From NCBI GenBank assembly GCA_945835085.1, contig CAMAIG010000058.1:1-8012 (forward strand): a DNA stretch of 8,012 nucleotides. Direction: 5' to 3'. The stretch comes from an uncultured Ruminococcus sp. GTDB lineage: Bacteria; Bacillota; Clostridia; Oscillospirales; Ruminococcaceae. A program made the translations under genes and the position numbers. Position 1 is the stretch's first letter, and every line of letters begins with the position of its first letter. The notes beneath the pieces are model-generated. The model ran no database searches. It worked only from the letters and a program-made list of their open reading frames with translations, and was not told the origin of the DNA. This document shows positions 1 to 6,807 of this stretch, in pieces.

Positions 1-5
1 GTATA

Positions 6-52
6 TCACAGGTTTTATGCATATATTTATGTATATATACATAAACCTGTGA
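6..52. terminator. Hairpin downstream of folD, possible weak terminator or operator
   Basis: Arms at 6-19 and 40-52 (TCACAGGTTT...ATG against CATAAACCTGTGA) pair over 13 bp with one bulged T. Nested across it is a perfect 20-bp palindrome at 26-45, centred on TATATA, so two alternative foldings compete. It starts 5 bp beyond the folD stop on the minus strand, where an operon terminator is expected. There is no run of U after the stem in either direction (minus strand continues TATAC), so it is not a classical intrinsic terminator. It may be a 3'-end stabiliser, a weak terminator, or a protein binding site for a gene outside the window. Confidence 0.5.
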
Positions 53-56
53 GCAG

Positions 57-905
57 TTAACAGATCTTCTGCTTTGCTGCAGTAAGAGTATTTTTCATAA
101 GCATTGCGATAGTCATAGGTCCTACGCCGCCGGGAACTGGAGTGATATATCCTGCCTTTTCCTTGCAGGCATCAAAATCAACATCGCCGCAGAGCTTGCC
201 ATCTTCATTGCGGTTCATGCCAACATCTATCACAACAGCACCTTCCTTGACCATATCTGCCGTAACAAATTTAGCCTTTCCAACAGCTGCCACAAGGATA
301 TCGGCATTTGCACAGATCTCCTTCAGGTTCTTTGTTCTCGAATGGGTTATGGTAACAGTGCCGTTCTTATGAAGAAGGAGCATTGCCATAGGCTTGCCGA
401 CAATATTGCTTCTGCCGATAACTACACAGTTCTTGCCGCATACATCAACGCCTGTTTCCGCAATAAGCTCCATAACTCCCGCAGGTGTGCAGGGAAGAAA
501 TGCATAGTCTCCTATCATTATATGTCCCACATTCTCGGGGTGGAAAGCGTCTACGTCCTTGTCGGGACGGATAGTGTTTATAACGGCTGTTTCATTGATG
601 TGCTTAGGAAGCGGCAGCTGAACAAGTATGCCGTTTACCTTGTCATCATTATTGAGCTTCTCAACCAGTTCAAGAAGCTCTGCCTCAGTGGTTTCCTCGG
701 GAAGCGCATATTCAAAGGACTCAAAGCCTACCTCAGCGCAAGCCTTTTTCTTATTGTTGACATATACCCTTGAAGCGGGATTGTCACCAACGATAACTAC
801 CGCAAGGCCTATGCTCACGCCCTTTGCCTTCAGTTCCTCCGCCTCTGCTCTTACCTGAGCCTTTACCTTTGCGGAAACTGCCTTTCCGTCAATAAGATTT
901 GCCAT
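57..905 (-). CDS. folD: Bifunctional methylenetetrahydrofolate dehydrogenase / methenyltetrahydrofolate cyclohydrolase FolD
   Basis: Cytosolic enzyme of one-carbon folate metabolism. It oxidises 5,10-methylene-THF to 5,10-methenyl-THF with NADP+ and hydrolyses that to 10-formyl-THF for purine and formyl-Met synthesis. At 282 aa it is the usual full length. Visible signatures: the catalytic region with Y48 and K52 (YVNNK, matching Y50/K54 of the E. coli enzyme), GILVQLPLP at 92-100 with Q96, DKDVDAF with D119, the Rossmann dinucleotide motif GRSNIVGKP at 164-172, and the C-terminal PGGVGPMT signature at 258-265. The ATG at 905 has a strong AAGGAGGA ribosome site at 913-920. It is the last gene of a four-gene operon, 24 bp after lgt. 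No key residue is missing. Identification is near certain. Confidence 0.98.
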   Translation of the reverse strand: MANLIDGKAVSAKVKAQVRAEAEELKAKGVSIGLAVVIVGDNPASRVYVNNKKKACAEVGFESFEYALPEETTEAELLELVEKLNNDDKVNGILVQLPLPKHINETAVINTIRPDKDVDAFHPENVGHIMIGDYAFLPCTPAGVMELIAETGVDVCGKNCVVIGRSNIVGKPMAMLLLHKNGTVTITHSRTKNLKEICANADILVAAVGKAKFVTADMVKEGAVVIDVGMNRNEDGKLCGDVDFDACKEKAGYITPVPGGVGPMTIAMLMKNTLTAAKQKIC

Positions 906-929
906 TGTGATTTCCTCCTTGTGTTGATA

Positions 930-1970
930 TCATTCGCCCTCAGCGTTATTTTCTTCCTCGTTATCCTCTTCATCGGAAACTATCTTCTGGTCATCGGTAA
1001 GCTGAACGTTCTTACGGTTCTTCCTGCGCTCCTCCGCTTCCTTTTCGGCATTTTCGGCAGCTTTGATAAGCGCCTTTGATTCCTCGGTGTCCCTATAAAG
1101 CACCGCTCCCGTTTTTCTGACTCTGATATGCATTGCAATTATCACTGCTACCGCTGCGATACAGCTTACAAGCGCAAGGAGCTGTGAAGCTCTGACAGTG
1201 CCGATATAAAGGCTGTCTGTCCTGAGTCCCTCGATGAAAAATCTGCCAAGACCGTACCAGGCTGCATAGATGCAGAATATCTCTCCGTCAAATTTTCTTT
1301 TCTTGTGATAGAAATGAACAATCAGAAATCCCGCAAGACACCAGAGAGATTCATACAAAAAGCATGGGTGAACGGGAAGGAAGGGATTTACGTCCATTCC
1401 CTTTGCCGCAAGGTCTGCCTGATGATTGATAAGATAATTCTGTATTCTTCCCCCTGACATTCCCCAAGGCAGGGTAGTATTGCTGCCGAATGCCTCCTGA
1501 TTGAAGAAATTTCCCCATCTTCCCAGGCACTGACCGATGAAAAAGCCCATAGAAGCTATATCAAGGGTGGGAAGTATCCTTAGCTTTCGTATTTTCGCCA
1601 TTATGCAGCCGAAAAGCAGCGCACCGATTATTCCGCCGTAGATAGCAAGTCCCCCATCTCTTATGGCAAAAACGTCCCTTATGTCCCGGAAGCTTTCCCT
1701 GTGAAGCACCACATAATAAAGTCTTGCACCGATAACTGCGCCCACAACGCCTGCAAAAACAGCGTCAATGAGCCTGTCGGAATCAAGACCATATTCCTTT
1801 GTTCTATTAAAGCAGTATATCATTGCAAGAAGCATTCCGAGAGCTATCATCACTCCGTACCACTTTATTGAAAGCCCGAATATCGAAAAGGCTTCATTAT
1901 CCACGTTAAGGCTTATGCCAAGCCCCGGGAAAACAATATTATCCGTAAGAAGTTTGCTGAGTTCTTCCAT
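930..1970 (-). CDS. lgt: Prolipoprotein diacylglyceryl transferase Lgt with acidic C-terminal tail
   Basis: Integral membrane enzyme that moves diacylglycerol from phosphatidylglycerol to the lipobox cysteine of prolipoproteins, the first step of lipoprotein maturation. Seven or so hydrophobic segments span residues about 30-285. Diagnostic motifs are GRWGNFFNQEAFG (150-162, with R151 and N154 corresponding to E. coli R143 and N146), HPCFLYES (201-208), and YGLGRFFIEGLRTDSL (239-254, R243 and E247 corresponding to R239 and E243). The loop GGLAIYGG has Tyr where the E. coli enzyme has His103. From general knowledge this is frequent in clostridial Lgt and not a sign of loss. At 346 aa it is longer than the usual 260-300. 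Residues about 295-346 form a highly charged helix followed by an acidic end (EEDNEEENNAEGE). The ATG is 9 bp after the upstream stop, and its AAGGAGG site overlaps that TAA. Confidence 0.97.
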   Translation of the reverse strand: MEELSKLLTDNIVFPGLGISLNVDNEAFSIFGLSIKWYGVMIALGMLLAMIYCFNRTKEYGLDSDRLIDAVFAGVVGAVIGARLYYVVLHRESFRDIRDVFAIRDGGLAIYGGIIGALLFGCIMAKIRKLRILPTLDIASMGFFIGQCLGRWGNFFNQEAFGSNTTLPWGMSGGRIQNYLINHQADLAAKGMDVNPFLPVHPCFLYESLWCLAGFLIVHFYHKKRKFDGEIFCIYAAWYGLGRFFIEGLRTDSLYIGTVRASQLLALVSCIAAVAVIIAMHIRVRKTGAVLYRDTEESKALIKAAENAEKEAEERRKNRKNVQLTDDQKIVSDEEDNEEENNAEGE

Positions 1971-1979
1971 ATATCCTCC

Positions 1980-3266
1980 TTATTCTCCCTCACGGGGCAT
2001 GATCACAGACAGTGTGCAGTTATCGGGGTCAAAACGCTCTGAAAGGAATTTTTCTGCGTCCTCCAACGTTACCGACGCCACTGCTTCGATTACAGAAAAC
2101 GCATCTCCCGCTCTGCGAAGTCCGGCATTTATCAGAGAAGTGGCAACCGCCTCGGGATTATTAAGTGACCTTATTATTGAGCCGTAGTATGATTTTCTTA
2201 TCATCTCAAACTGCTCCTTGTCAAAGCCCTCCTTCATGCAGCGGCGTATTTCCCCGCAGATAAGCTCGGACACCTTCTCAGGCTCTCTCGATTCACCGCC
2301 GAAAAGGGGAACGAAAAATCCGTCACCCGAAAATGTTTCCGAAGAAAATGTGGAATTGATAAGCCCTTCATCATAAAGCTTCTTATAGAAATCCGAGGTT
2401 TCGTCGGCGAGAAGTGCAAGAACGATATCCGAAAGCACCTCGCACCTGACAGAGTCCTCATTGCTTACGGGTGCAGCCTTGAAGCCGAGGTTGAACAGGG
2501 GCACAGCCACCTCCAGCTTCTGCTCGCAGTATTTCTTTGCCACGGTATCGGGCTCCTCGGGAACTATTGAGATAAGCTCCTTGTTTTCGGATGGGATAAG
2601 CATCTCGTCGCAGAGGGCAAGTATCTCCTCCTCGTCAACATCGCCTGCTATGGCAAGGGTCATGTTGTGAAGGTCATAGAAGGTATTATAGCAGCGGTAA
2701 AGAAGGTCTGCATTTATTTTTGCAATGCTCTCCTCCGTTCCCGCAATGTCGATCTTCACGGGATTTTCGTGATAGATGCCTTCAAGCATATTGAAAAACA
2801 CACGCCAGTTGGGATTGTCGTCATACATTCTGATTTCCTGACCGATTATCCCCTGCTCCTTTCGCACCGTTTCCTCGGTGAAATAGGGCTTCTGAACAAA
2901 ATCCAGCAGTATCCTCAGGGAAGGAATGAAATTATCTGTGCAGGAAAACAGATAGCAGGTCTTGTCAAAGGAGGTGTATGCATTGCCGAATGCACCCGTT
3001 TTCGCATAAAGGTCAAAGACATCGGTATCCTCATTCTCAAAAAGCTTATGCTCCAGATAATGGGCGATGCCGTTTGGCACGGTAACAAAATCCTCGTCGT
3101 CCTTTGTTTTGAAGGTGGTATTCACAGAGCCGTAGCGTGTTCCGAAAATTGCGTGTCTGACGCTGTGGTCCTCCATTTTCCAGATCAGTATTTCAAGTCC
3201 GCTGTCGTGGAGGACTCTTGTATATTTCTCACCTGTACGCTCGTTGGCGATAATTTCCTTTTTCAT
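1980..3266 (-). CDS. ymfH: M16 family zinc peptidase-like protein, YmfH type (active partner)
   Basis: Member of the M16 (insulinase/pitrilysin-like) family, 428 aa, with the two-repeat layout of the short M16B proteins. The inverted zinc motif HxxEH is intact as H69-Y-L-E72-H73, and the expected distal glutamate lies about 71 residues later in GQEIRMYDDNP (E144, with E137 also conserved). It therefore keeps the metal site. There is no signal peptide or membrane segment, so it should be cytosolic. Its upstream neighbour is a second M16 homologue without the zinc motif, as in the B. subtilis ymfF-ymfH pair. RefSeq names such pairs EF-P 5-aminopentanol modification-associated YfmF/YfmH, but the substrate here is unknown. 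The ATG at 3266 is preceded by AAAGGAGGAC, which overlaps the TGA of the upstream gene. Family call is firm; the specific role is inference. Confidence 0.9.
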   Translation of the reverse strand: MKKEIIANERTGEKYTRVLHDSGLEILIWKMEDHSVRHAIFGTRYGSVNTTFKTKDDEDFVTVPNGIAHYLEHKLFENEDTDVFDLYAKTGAFGNAYTSFDKTCYLFSCTDNFIPSLRILLDFVQKPYFTEETVRKEQGIIGQEIRMYDDNPNWRVFFNMLEGIYHENPVKIDIAGTEESIAKINADLLYRCYNTFYDLHNMTLAIAGDVDEEEILALCDEMLIPSENKELISIVPEEPDTVAKKYCEQKLEVAVPLFNLGFKAAPVSNEDSVRCEVLSDIVLALLADETSDFYKKLYDEGLINSTFSSETFSGDGFFVPLFGGESREPEKVSELICGEIRRCMKEGFDKEQFEMIRKSYYGSIIRSLNNPEAVATSLINAGLRRAGDAFSVIEAVASVTLEDAEKFLSERFDPDNCTLSVIMPREGE

Positions 3267-3271
3267 TAGGC

Positions 3272-4552
3272 TCAGTCCTCCTTTGATGTAAGCACATACA
3301 CGGTATCAAGGGTAACGGAACGTGCAAATGCGGTCACATCGTCCTTTGTAACAGCCTCTATCTTCTCTATGAACTGCTCGGGAGAACAGGTTTCCTCCTC
3401 GCTGTCAAGGCAATAGCTGTAATACCAGTCTGCAACGGCTCTCGGCGTATCATTAACCGATTTAAGAGCGCTGACCATATATCTCTTTGAATCCTCCAGA
3501 AGCTCATTGGAAAAATCGCCGTTCCTTACAGCTTCAAGCTGCCTGAGTATCTCCTCTCGTGCAGCTGAAATGTTTGCATTCTCAACGCCGCTGTCAACCA
3601 TGATAACGCCCTTTTTGCTCTTTAAAGAAGCAGAGCAGTAATAGCACAGGCTCAGCTTTTCACGGACATTCTTAAAGAGCAGTGAGAATGGAGTGCCGCC
3701 GTAAACCGCTGTAAATATCTTCTCAACGGGCAGGTTTCTTTCCGTGAACTTGAACGCCATGACCATTTTGCTCTGAGTAACATCAAGGCGCTCGGTTTCG
3801 TTTATTACCTCGCTCTTAGCGGGAGATCTTTTTATCTCGGGGAGATAGACCTCACTGCGGTCAAGAGCGGAGAATTTTTCGTCAAGCATTTTTTCGCATT
3901 CCTCGGGAAGCTCGCAGCCCACGAATATTATCTCAATTTTTGCAGAGGAAAGCAGCTTTTTATATGCCTTGAAAACCATATCACAGGTAAGGGCTTCCGC
4001 ATCGGCTCTCTCACCTCTCACAGCGATACCCGCAGGCTCTCCGGCGAATATCATCTCTCCTGCCTTTTTAAGAGCATAAATCCTCTTGTCATTGATATCG
4101 GCGTCGATATCGTCAATAAGCTCCTGCTTTTTAAGTCTGAAAAGCTTCTCGGAAAAGCTGTCGTTTTCCGTCACGGGGTCAAAAATGCAGCCGCAGAGAA
4201 GCTCCAGCAGCTCCGCAGATACTTTTTCACCCTCCAGGGCATATTTATCGGAGATGCAGCTTCCCGAAAATGTAATGACCTGACTGTCGGAAAATCTGCT
4301 TATGCCGCCCCTGATATTTGCACCGTAAAGCTCCGCAAGCCGCCTGCTGAATGACGTTATATCGGGATATTCACGGCAGGTATCCTCCAGCATGAAGGCA
4401 ACTGCAGCCGATGCAGCGGCAGTTTCTCTTTCAAGAGGATTGATGAAATGAATAATAAAGCTGTTTGTTTTCAGCTTCTTATCGGTGAGCACAGTCAGGG
4501 CAACTCCTCTGTCCTTATCGCCGATATATTTTTTTCTTCTTGTAATCGACAC
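3272..4552 (-). CDS. ymfF: M16 family protein lacking the zinc motif, YmfF type (inactive partner)
   Basis: A 426-aa M16-fold protein, first gene of the operon. In the segment where HxxEH should stand (about residues 49-60, AAVAFMLEDTCR) no histidine is present, so it should not bind catalytic zinc. In other M16 pairs (B. subtilis YmfF/YmfH, mitochondrial MPP alpha/beta) such a partner helps to close the chamber and hold substrate for the active subunit, and that role is inferred here. The C-terminal half has the typical M16 peptidase-C segments (GGTPFSLLFKNVREKLSLCYYCSAS at 285-309). The start is GTG at 4552, with GGAG eight bases upstream. An ATG overlaps it as ATGTG but is out of frame and opens only about 19 codons. 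The gap to the next gene is 5 bp. Confidence 0.87.
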   Translation of the reverse strand: MSITRRKKYIGDKDRGVALTVLTDKKLKTNSFIIHFINPLERETAAASAAVAFMLEDTCREYPDITSFSRRLAELYGANIRGGISRFSDSQVITFSGSCISDKYALEGEKVSAELLELLCGCIFDPVTENDSFSEKLFRLKKQELIDDIDADINDKRIYALKKAGEMIFAGEPAGIAVRGERADAEALTCDMVFKAYKKLLSSAKIEIIFVGCELPEECEKMLDEKFSALDRSEVYLPEIKRSPAKSEVINETERLDVTQSKMVMAFKFTERNLPVEKIFTAVYGGTPFSLLFKNVREKLSLCYYCSASLKSKKGVIMVDSGVENANISAAREEILRQLEAVRNGDFSNELLEDSKRYMVSALKSVNDTPRAVADWYYSYCLDSEEETCSPEQFIEKIEAVTKDDVTAFARSVTLDTVYVLTSKED

Positions 4553-4601
4553 ATGATCAACTCCGTTTTATTTATGGATAATTGCAAAAAATATTATAGT
4601 T

Positions 4602-4630
4602 ATTATACCACAAAGAAATAAACATTTCCA
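4602..4630 (-). promoter_or_regulatory. Proximal promoter P2 of the ymfF-ymfH-lgt-folD operon
   Basis: Reading the minus strand: -35 TGGAAA (4625-4630, 4/6), 17-bp spacer, perfect -10 TATAAT (4602-4607) with an extended TGG just upstream. Transcription would begin near 4595, giving a leader of about 43 nt before the GTG. The strong extended -10 compensates for the weak -35. Confidence 0.65.
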
Positions 4631-4654
4631 TTGATAATAAATAAAATCAGAATT

Positions 4655-4683
4655 ATTATACCACTATTTTACACTAAAGTCAA
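4655..4683 (-). promoter_or_regulatory. Distal promoter P1 of the ymfF-ymfH-lgt-folD operon
   Basis: Reading the minus strand: -35 TTGACT (4678-4683, 5/6), a spacer of exactly 17 bp, and a perfect -10 TATAAT (4655-4660) with TGG extension. This is close to the ideal sigma-A promoter. Transcription should start near 4648, about 96 nt before the GTG. It sits 53 bp upstream of P2 and about 10 bp downstream of the terminator of the preceding gene. The two -10 regions share TGGTATAATAA. Confidence 0.82.
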
Positions 4684-4693
4684 TCAAAACTGC

Positions 4694-4722
4694 AAAGAAA
4701 AAGCCGCCCGAAATGGACGGCT
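4694..4722 (-). terminator. Intrinsic terminator of the GGDEF gene
   Basis: On the minus strand AGCCGTCC (4722-4715), loop ATTTC, GGGCGGCT (4709-4702) form an 8-bp stem with one U-G pair, followed by TTTTTCTTT. It begins 6 bp after the TAG stop at 4729. This is a textbook factor-independent terminator separating this gene from the next operon. Confidence 0.9.
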
Positions 4723-4728
4723 CCACTA

Positions 4729-6624
4729 CTATTTTCTTCGCAAGGCTCTCTTTTTCTCCTTGTCACTGTACATAAGGATATCCGCCTTTTTGAGAAGATA
4801 CTCAAAATCAAGGCTTTCCCCCGGTTCGGAACGATATATTCCGATGCTTGCGGAAACCTGATAGGGCTTTCCCGAATTATGATTGTAATCCTCAAAATAT
4901 TCATCAAGCTGCTTTTTTATCTTTTCCTCGTCAAGCACAAGCTTCGTGACACAAGCCATTTCATCGCCGCCGAAACGGCAGTTTAATGAATCCGAAGGAA
5001 GCACCTTTTTTAATGCCGATGCAACCGTGCTTATGGCATTATCACCCTCGTCATGACCGAAGCAGTCATTGATATGCTTTAAGCCGTCAAGATCAGCAAG
5101 TATGAATGTGATGCACTCATCCTTCCTCATGGAAGCTGTGAGCCTATTATAGAACATACTGAAGCCACGGCGGTTATATAGTCCCGTCAGCGCATCTGTG
5201 CGGTAGTTTTCCTCGATCCTGCGGTTAAGATACTGTTGATGACGCATATTTCTCAGTCCGCTGAAAGCGTTATTCAGTGTGCTGACTATCTGCGGTATCT
5301 TAACATAATTATCCAGCGCATAGTCATAGAAATGGAAGCAGACATATCCCATAGGCACGTCCATTATATGAAGCGCCGAAAAAAGCAGCGGATAGGGTGA
5401 CTGCATCTTATCACTGAAAAAAGGAACGACCTCCTTTGAAGTTATGCTGCAGGGATATTCAACCTCGGGCTTGTCCGAATCCCAGAACAGGCACAGCTCC
5501 TCTCCGAATTCATCGGACTGCTTTTTCATGGGATTTATTGTTTCATCAATGCACTCTTTTTTCAGAATGCAGCTCATATTGTATATGAGCGAAGGCGCTC
5601 TGTTCGCAAGAACTGCCGACGCCTCCTCGATAGTCGGGGCTGTCTGGAGCTTTGCCGCAAGATTGAAAAGTGAAAGCTCTTCGCCTATATATCGGTTAAA
5701 TCTGTCATTAAGACGGCTGAAATGCCATGAAAAATTTATCGTCTTGCCCTCAGAGCAGCCGCAGGACTGCGAAAGCAGCAGACGGGGTGTTATCGTAAAA
5801 TCACCTGAGGTGATCTTTCCCGATACCATATCGGGCATAAGCTCTGCGATCTTATATGCCACGTCCTCATACCGGCACTCGCAGGAGGTTATCCTCGGCA
5901 CAGAATAGTTTATCTCGTCAATGCCGTCAAAGCCTGTTACAATAACATCCTCGGGCAGGGCATAGCCGTTATCCTTCAGTGCCGCAGACACTGCGATAGC
6001 CATTGTATCGTTTGCACAAATAATACAACGGGGCACTCTGTTTTCATTTATGAGCCGCTGTGTTGCTTTTCTTGCAGGCAGAGTCCAGAAATCTCCATAG
6101 CTTACCATATCCTCGGAAAAGGGTATCTTATTATCCTCAAGGACTTTTATAAAAGTTCTTTTTCTCGTTTCGGAAAACTCGTTATCCTTTATACCGCCCA
6201 TCAAATGAACATCGGAAATGCCATGCTCCTCAACAATATGCCGCACTACCGCCTCAAAGCCCTGCTCATAATCGAAATTGATATTCACGCAGTCATCATG
6301 ATAGCCGTCTATTATCACAACGGGCTTGTCGAAGTCATGAGATTTGTTAACGATTTCCGATACAATTTTCTCATTCTTGATTTTTTCGGAATCAATAATG
6401 ACTATATCGGTAATATCATGATCTATGAGGTCAAAAACAGCCGCATCACCGTGATTGGAAGCATCGTCGTAATACATATCGGTTACGGTGCTGTACACAA
6501 AAAGCTTGCCGTTATGACGGGAAATTTCGCCGCTCAGATGGGAAATGAAATCATTGCATACAGCTTCATATATTCTTGATGTGCATAATGCCACTATAAT
6601 TTTTCCATCTACCAAAACGATCAC
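4729..6624 (-). CDS. Soluble diguanylate cyclase with LacI-type ligand-binding domain (GGDEF, GGDEM variant)
   Basis: Predicted cytosolic sensor enzyme making cyclic di-GMP from two GTP. Residues about 8-285 look like a LacI/PurR-type periplasmic-binding fold (IICANDTMAIAVSAALKDNG at 201-220, then ALPEDVIVTGFDGID) but no helix-turn-helix precedes it, so the fold acts as a sensor rather than a repressor. It ends in SCGC (287-290), common in this architecture. Residues about 310-455 resemble a GAF-like domain (PLLFSALHIMDVPMGYVCF). A short helical linker leads to the GGDEF domain: RTDALTGLYNRRGF (475-488), metal Asp in ADLDGLKHIND (D511), the active-site loop FGGDEM (551-556) and SASIGI (591-596). 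The last motif residue is Met not Phe, and the product-inhibition RxxD site is not in register. No signal peptide or membrane helix. The start could be GTG 6624 or, better spaced from the ribosome site, TTG 6615. Ligand unknown. Confidence 0.9.
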   Translation of the reverse strand: MIVLVDGKIIVALCTSRIYEAVCNDFISHLSGEISRHNGKLFVYSTVTDMYYDDASNHGDAAVFDLIDHDITDIVIIDSEKIKNEKIVSEIVNKSHDFDKPVVIIDGYHDDCVNINFDYEQGFEAVVRHIVEEHGISDVHLMGGIKDNEFSETRKRTFIKVLEDNKIPFSEDMVSYGDFWTLPARKATQRLINENRVPRCIICANDTMAIAVSAALKDNGYALPEDVIVTGFDGIDEINYSVPRITSCECRYEDVAYKIAELMPDMVSGKITSGDFTITPRLLLSQSCGCSEGKTINFSWHFSRLNDRFNRYIGEELSLFNLAAKLQTAPTIEEASAVLANRAPSLIYNMSCILKKECIDETINPMKKQSDEFGEELCLFWDSDKPEVEYPCSITSKEVVPFFSDKMQSPYPLLFSALHIMDVPMGYVCFHFYDYALDNYVKIPQIVSTLNNAFSGLRNMRHQQYLNRRIEENYRTDALTGLYNRRGFSMFYNRLTASMRKDECITFILADLDGLKHINDCFGHDEGDNAISTVASALKKVLPSDSLNCRFGGDEMACVTKLVLDEEKIKKQLDEYFEDYNHNSGKPYQVSASIGIYRSEPGESLDFEYLLKKADILMYSDKEKKRALRRK

Positions 6625-6627
6625 CTT
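6616..6627 (-). promoter_or_regulatory. Ribosome site favouring the TTG start at 6615
   Basis: On the minus strand AAGGTGATC matches the 16S anti-SD tail extended form (GGTGATC) and lies 8 nt, counted from the last G of AGG, before TTG at 6615-6613. The GTG at 6624 lies inside this ribosome site and has only a weak AAG upstream. I infer initiation at TTG, which shortens the protein by three residues. It would then begin with VDGKIIVAL right at the binding-domain fold. Confidence 0.55.
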
Positions 6628-6629
6628 AC

Positions 6630-6656
6630 TTCAATCAAATTTGTCAAATTGATCAA
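6630..6656 (-). repeat. Three imperfect 9-nt tandem units before the GGDEF gene
   Basis: On the minus strand the 27 bases divide into TTGATCAAT, TTGACAAAT and TTGATTGAA, each beginning TTGA. TTGATCAA is a palindrome and AATTTGACAAATT is a perfect 6-1-6 inverted repeat (6638-6650). The block lies just upstream of the ribosome site. It could be an operator for a transcription factor or merely AT-rich leader sequence. Confidence 0.5.
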
Positions 6657-6686
6657 CACATTTTATCGCTTTTCAGAAAATATTTT

Positions 6687-6720
6687 TTCTTTGAAAAACG
6701 GCTTCAATACTAAGGTTTCC
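6687..6720 (-). repeat. Leader motif, copy 1 (upstream of the GGDEF gene)
   Basis: Thirty-one of 34 positions match 7979-8012, 27 of 29 in the core. On the minus strand the core reads GGAAACCTTAGTATTGAAGC followed by CGTTTTTCA. It ends 62 bp before the GTG start of the GGDEF gene; the other copy ends 87 bp before the start of cheV in the same orientation. Its AAGCCG followed by five T can pair with GGCT at 6725-6722, forming a weak terminator-like hairpin. No known riboswitch or promoter class was recognised in it. Confidence 0.75.
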
Positions 6721-6780
6721 GAGCCACAAAGCAAAGGAATTTCACCCTCTGCCTAACGAGTAGGCTTCAGCGGCACGCTG
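6700..6780 (-). promoter_or_regulatory. Candidate structured leader with competing stems
   Basis: On the minus strand TGAAGCC occurs twice (6769-6763 and 6706-6700), and GGCTC (6725-6721) lies between them. GGCT can pair with AGCC upstream, enclosing a domain, or with AGCC downstream, forming a hairpin followed by GTTTTT. Inside the first option GCAGAGG (6752-6746) can pair with CCTTTGC (6737-6731) over 7 bp with one G-U. Other local hairpins are GCCTA/TAGGC (6751-6765) and CAGCG/CGCTG (6768-6780). The layout resembles an antiterminator/terminator switch, but the terminator stem is only 4-5 bp and no promoter is clear upstream. I could not match it to a known aptamer. Confidence 0.35.
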
Positions 6781-6807
6781 AAAAAAGCGGCATGACGCCG
6801 CTTTTTT
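6781..6807. terminator. Bidirectional intrinsic terminator of cheV
   Basis: AAAAAAGCGGC, loop ATGAC, GCCGCTTTTTT form a perfect stem with an A tract on one side and a T tract on the other, so it can terminate transcription in both directions. It is the only good terminator after cheV on the minus strand, yet it stands 166 bp from the cheV stop because of the inverted-repeat element in between. The adjacent hairpin at 6768-6780 repeats AGCGGC (6769-6774), so GCCGCT (6797-6802) has two possible partners. Confidence 0.88.

Noticed and set aside
2667..3269. Long plus-strand open frames opposite the operon and cheV (for example 2667-3269 and 7112-7885).
   Set aside because: They are mirror frames of well-identified minus-strand genes, without ribosome sites or recognisable domains.
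6641..6669. Plus-strand promoter TTGTCA with 17-bp spacer toward the leader region.
   Set aside because: The -10 would be TATCGC, only three matches, so it is not supported.
6735..6750. GGTGAAATTCC on the minus strand, resembling a cobalamin riboswitch segment.
   Set aside because: The expected CCGCCACUG continuation and the B12 box are absent.
6751..6765. GCCTAAC, with GTTAGGC on the other strand, resembling an integron attC core site.
   Set aside because: Only one core-like heptamer is present, within a 15-bp hairpin. There is no L'/L'' box, no cassette and no integrase, so it is a chance match.
6692..6780. Possible cyclic di-GMP-I riboswitch (CACAAAGC and GCCTAA...TAGG resemble parts of it).
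   Set aside because: The GGGCAAACC arm and the tetraloop/receptor order are absent, and these similarities are on the plus strand, opposite to the gene they should control.
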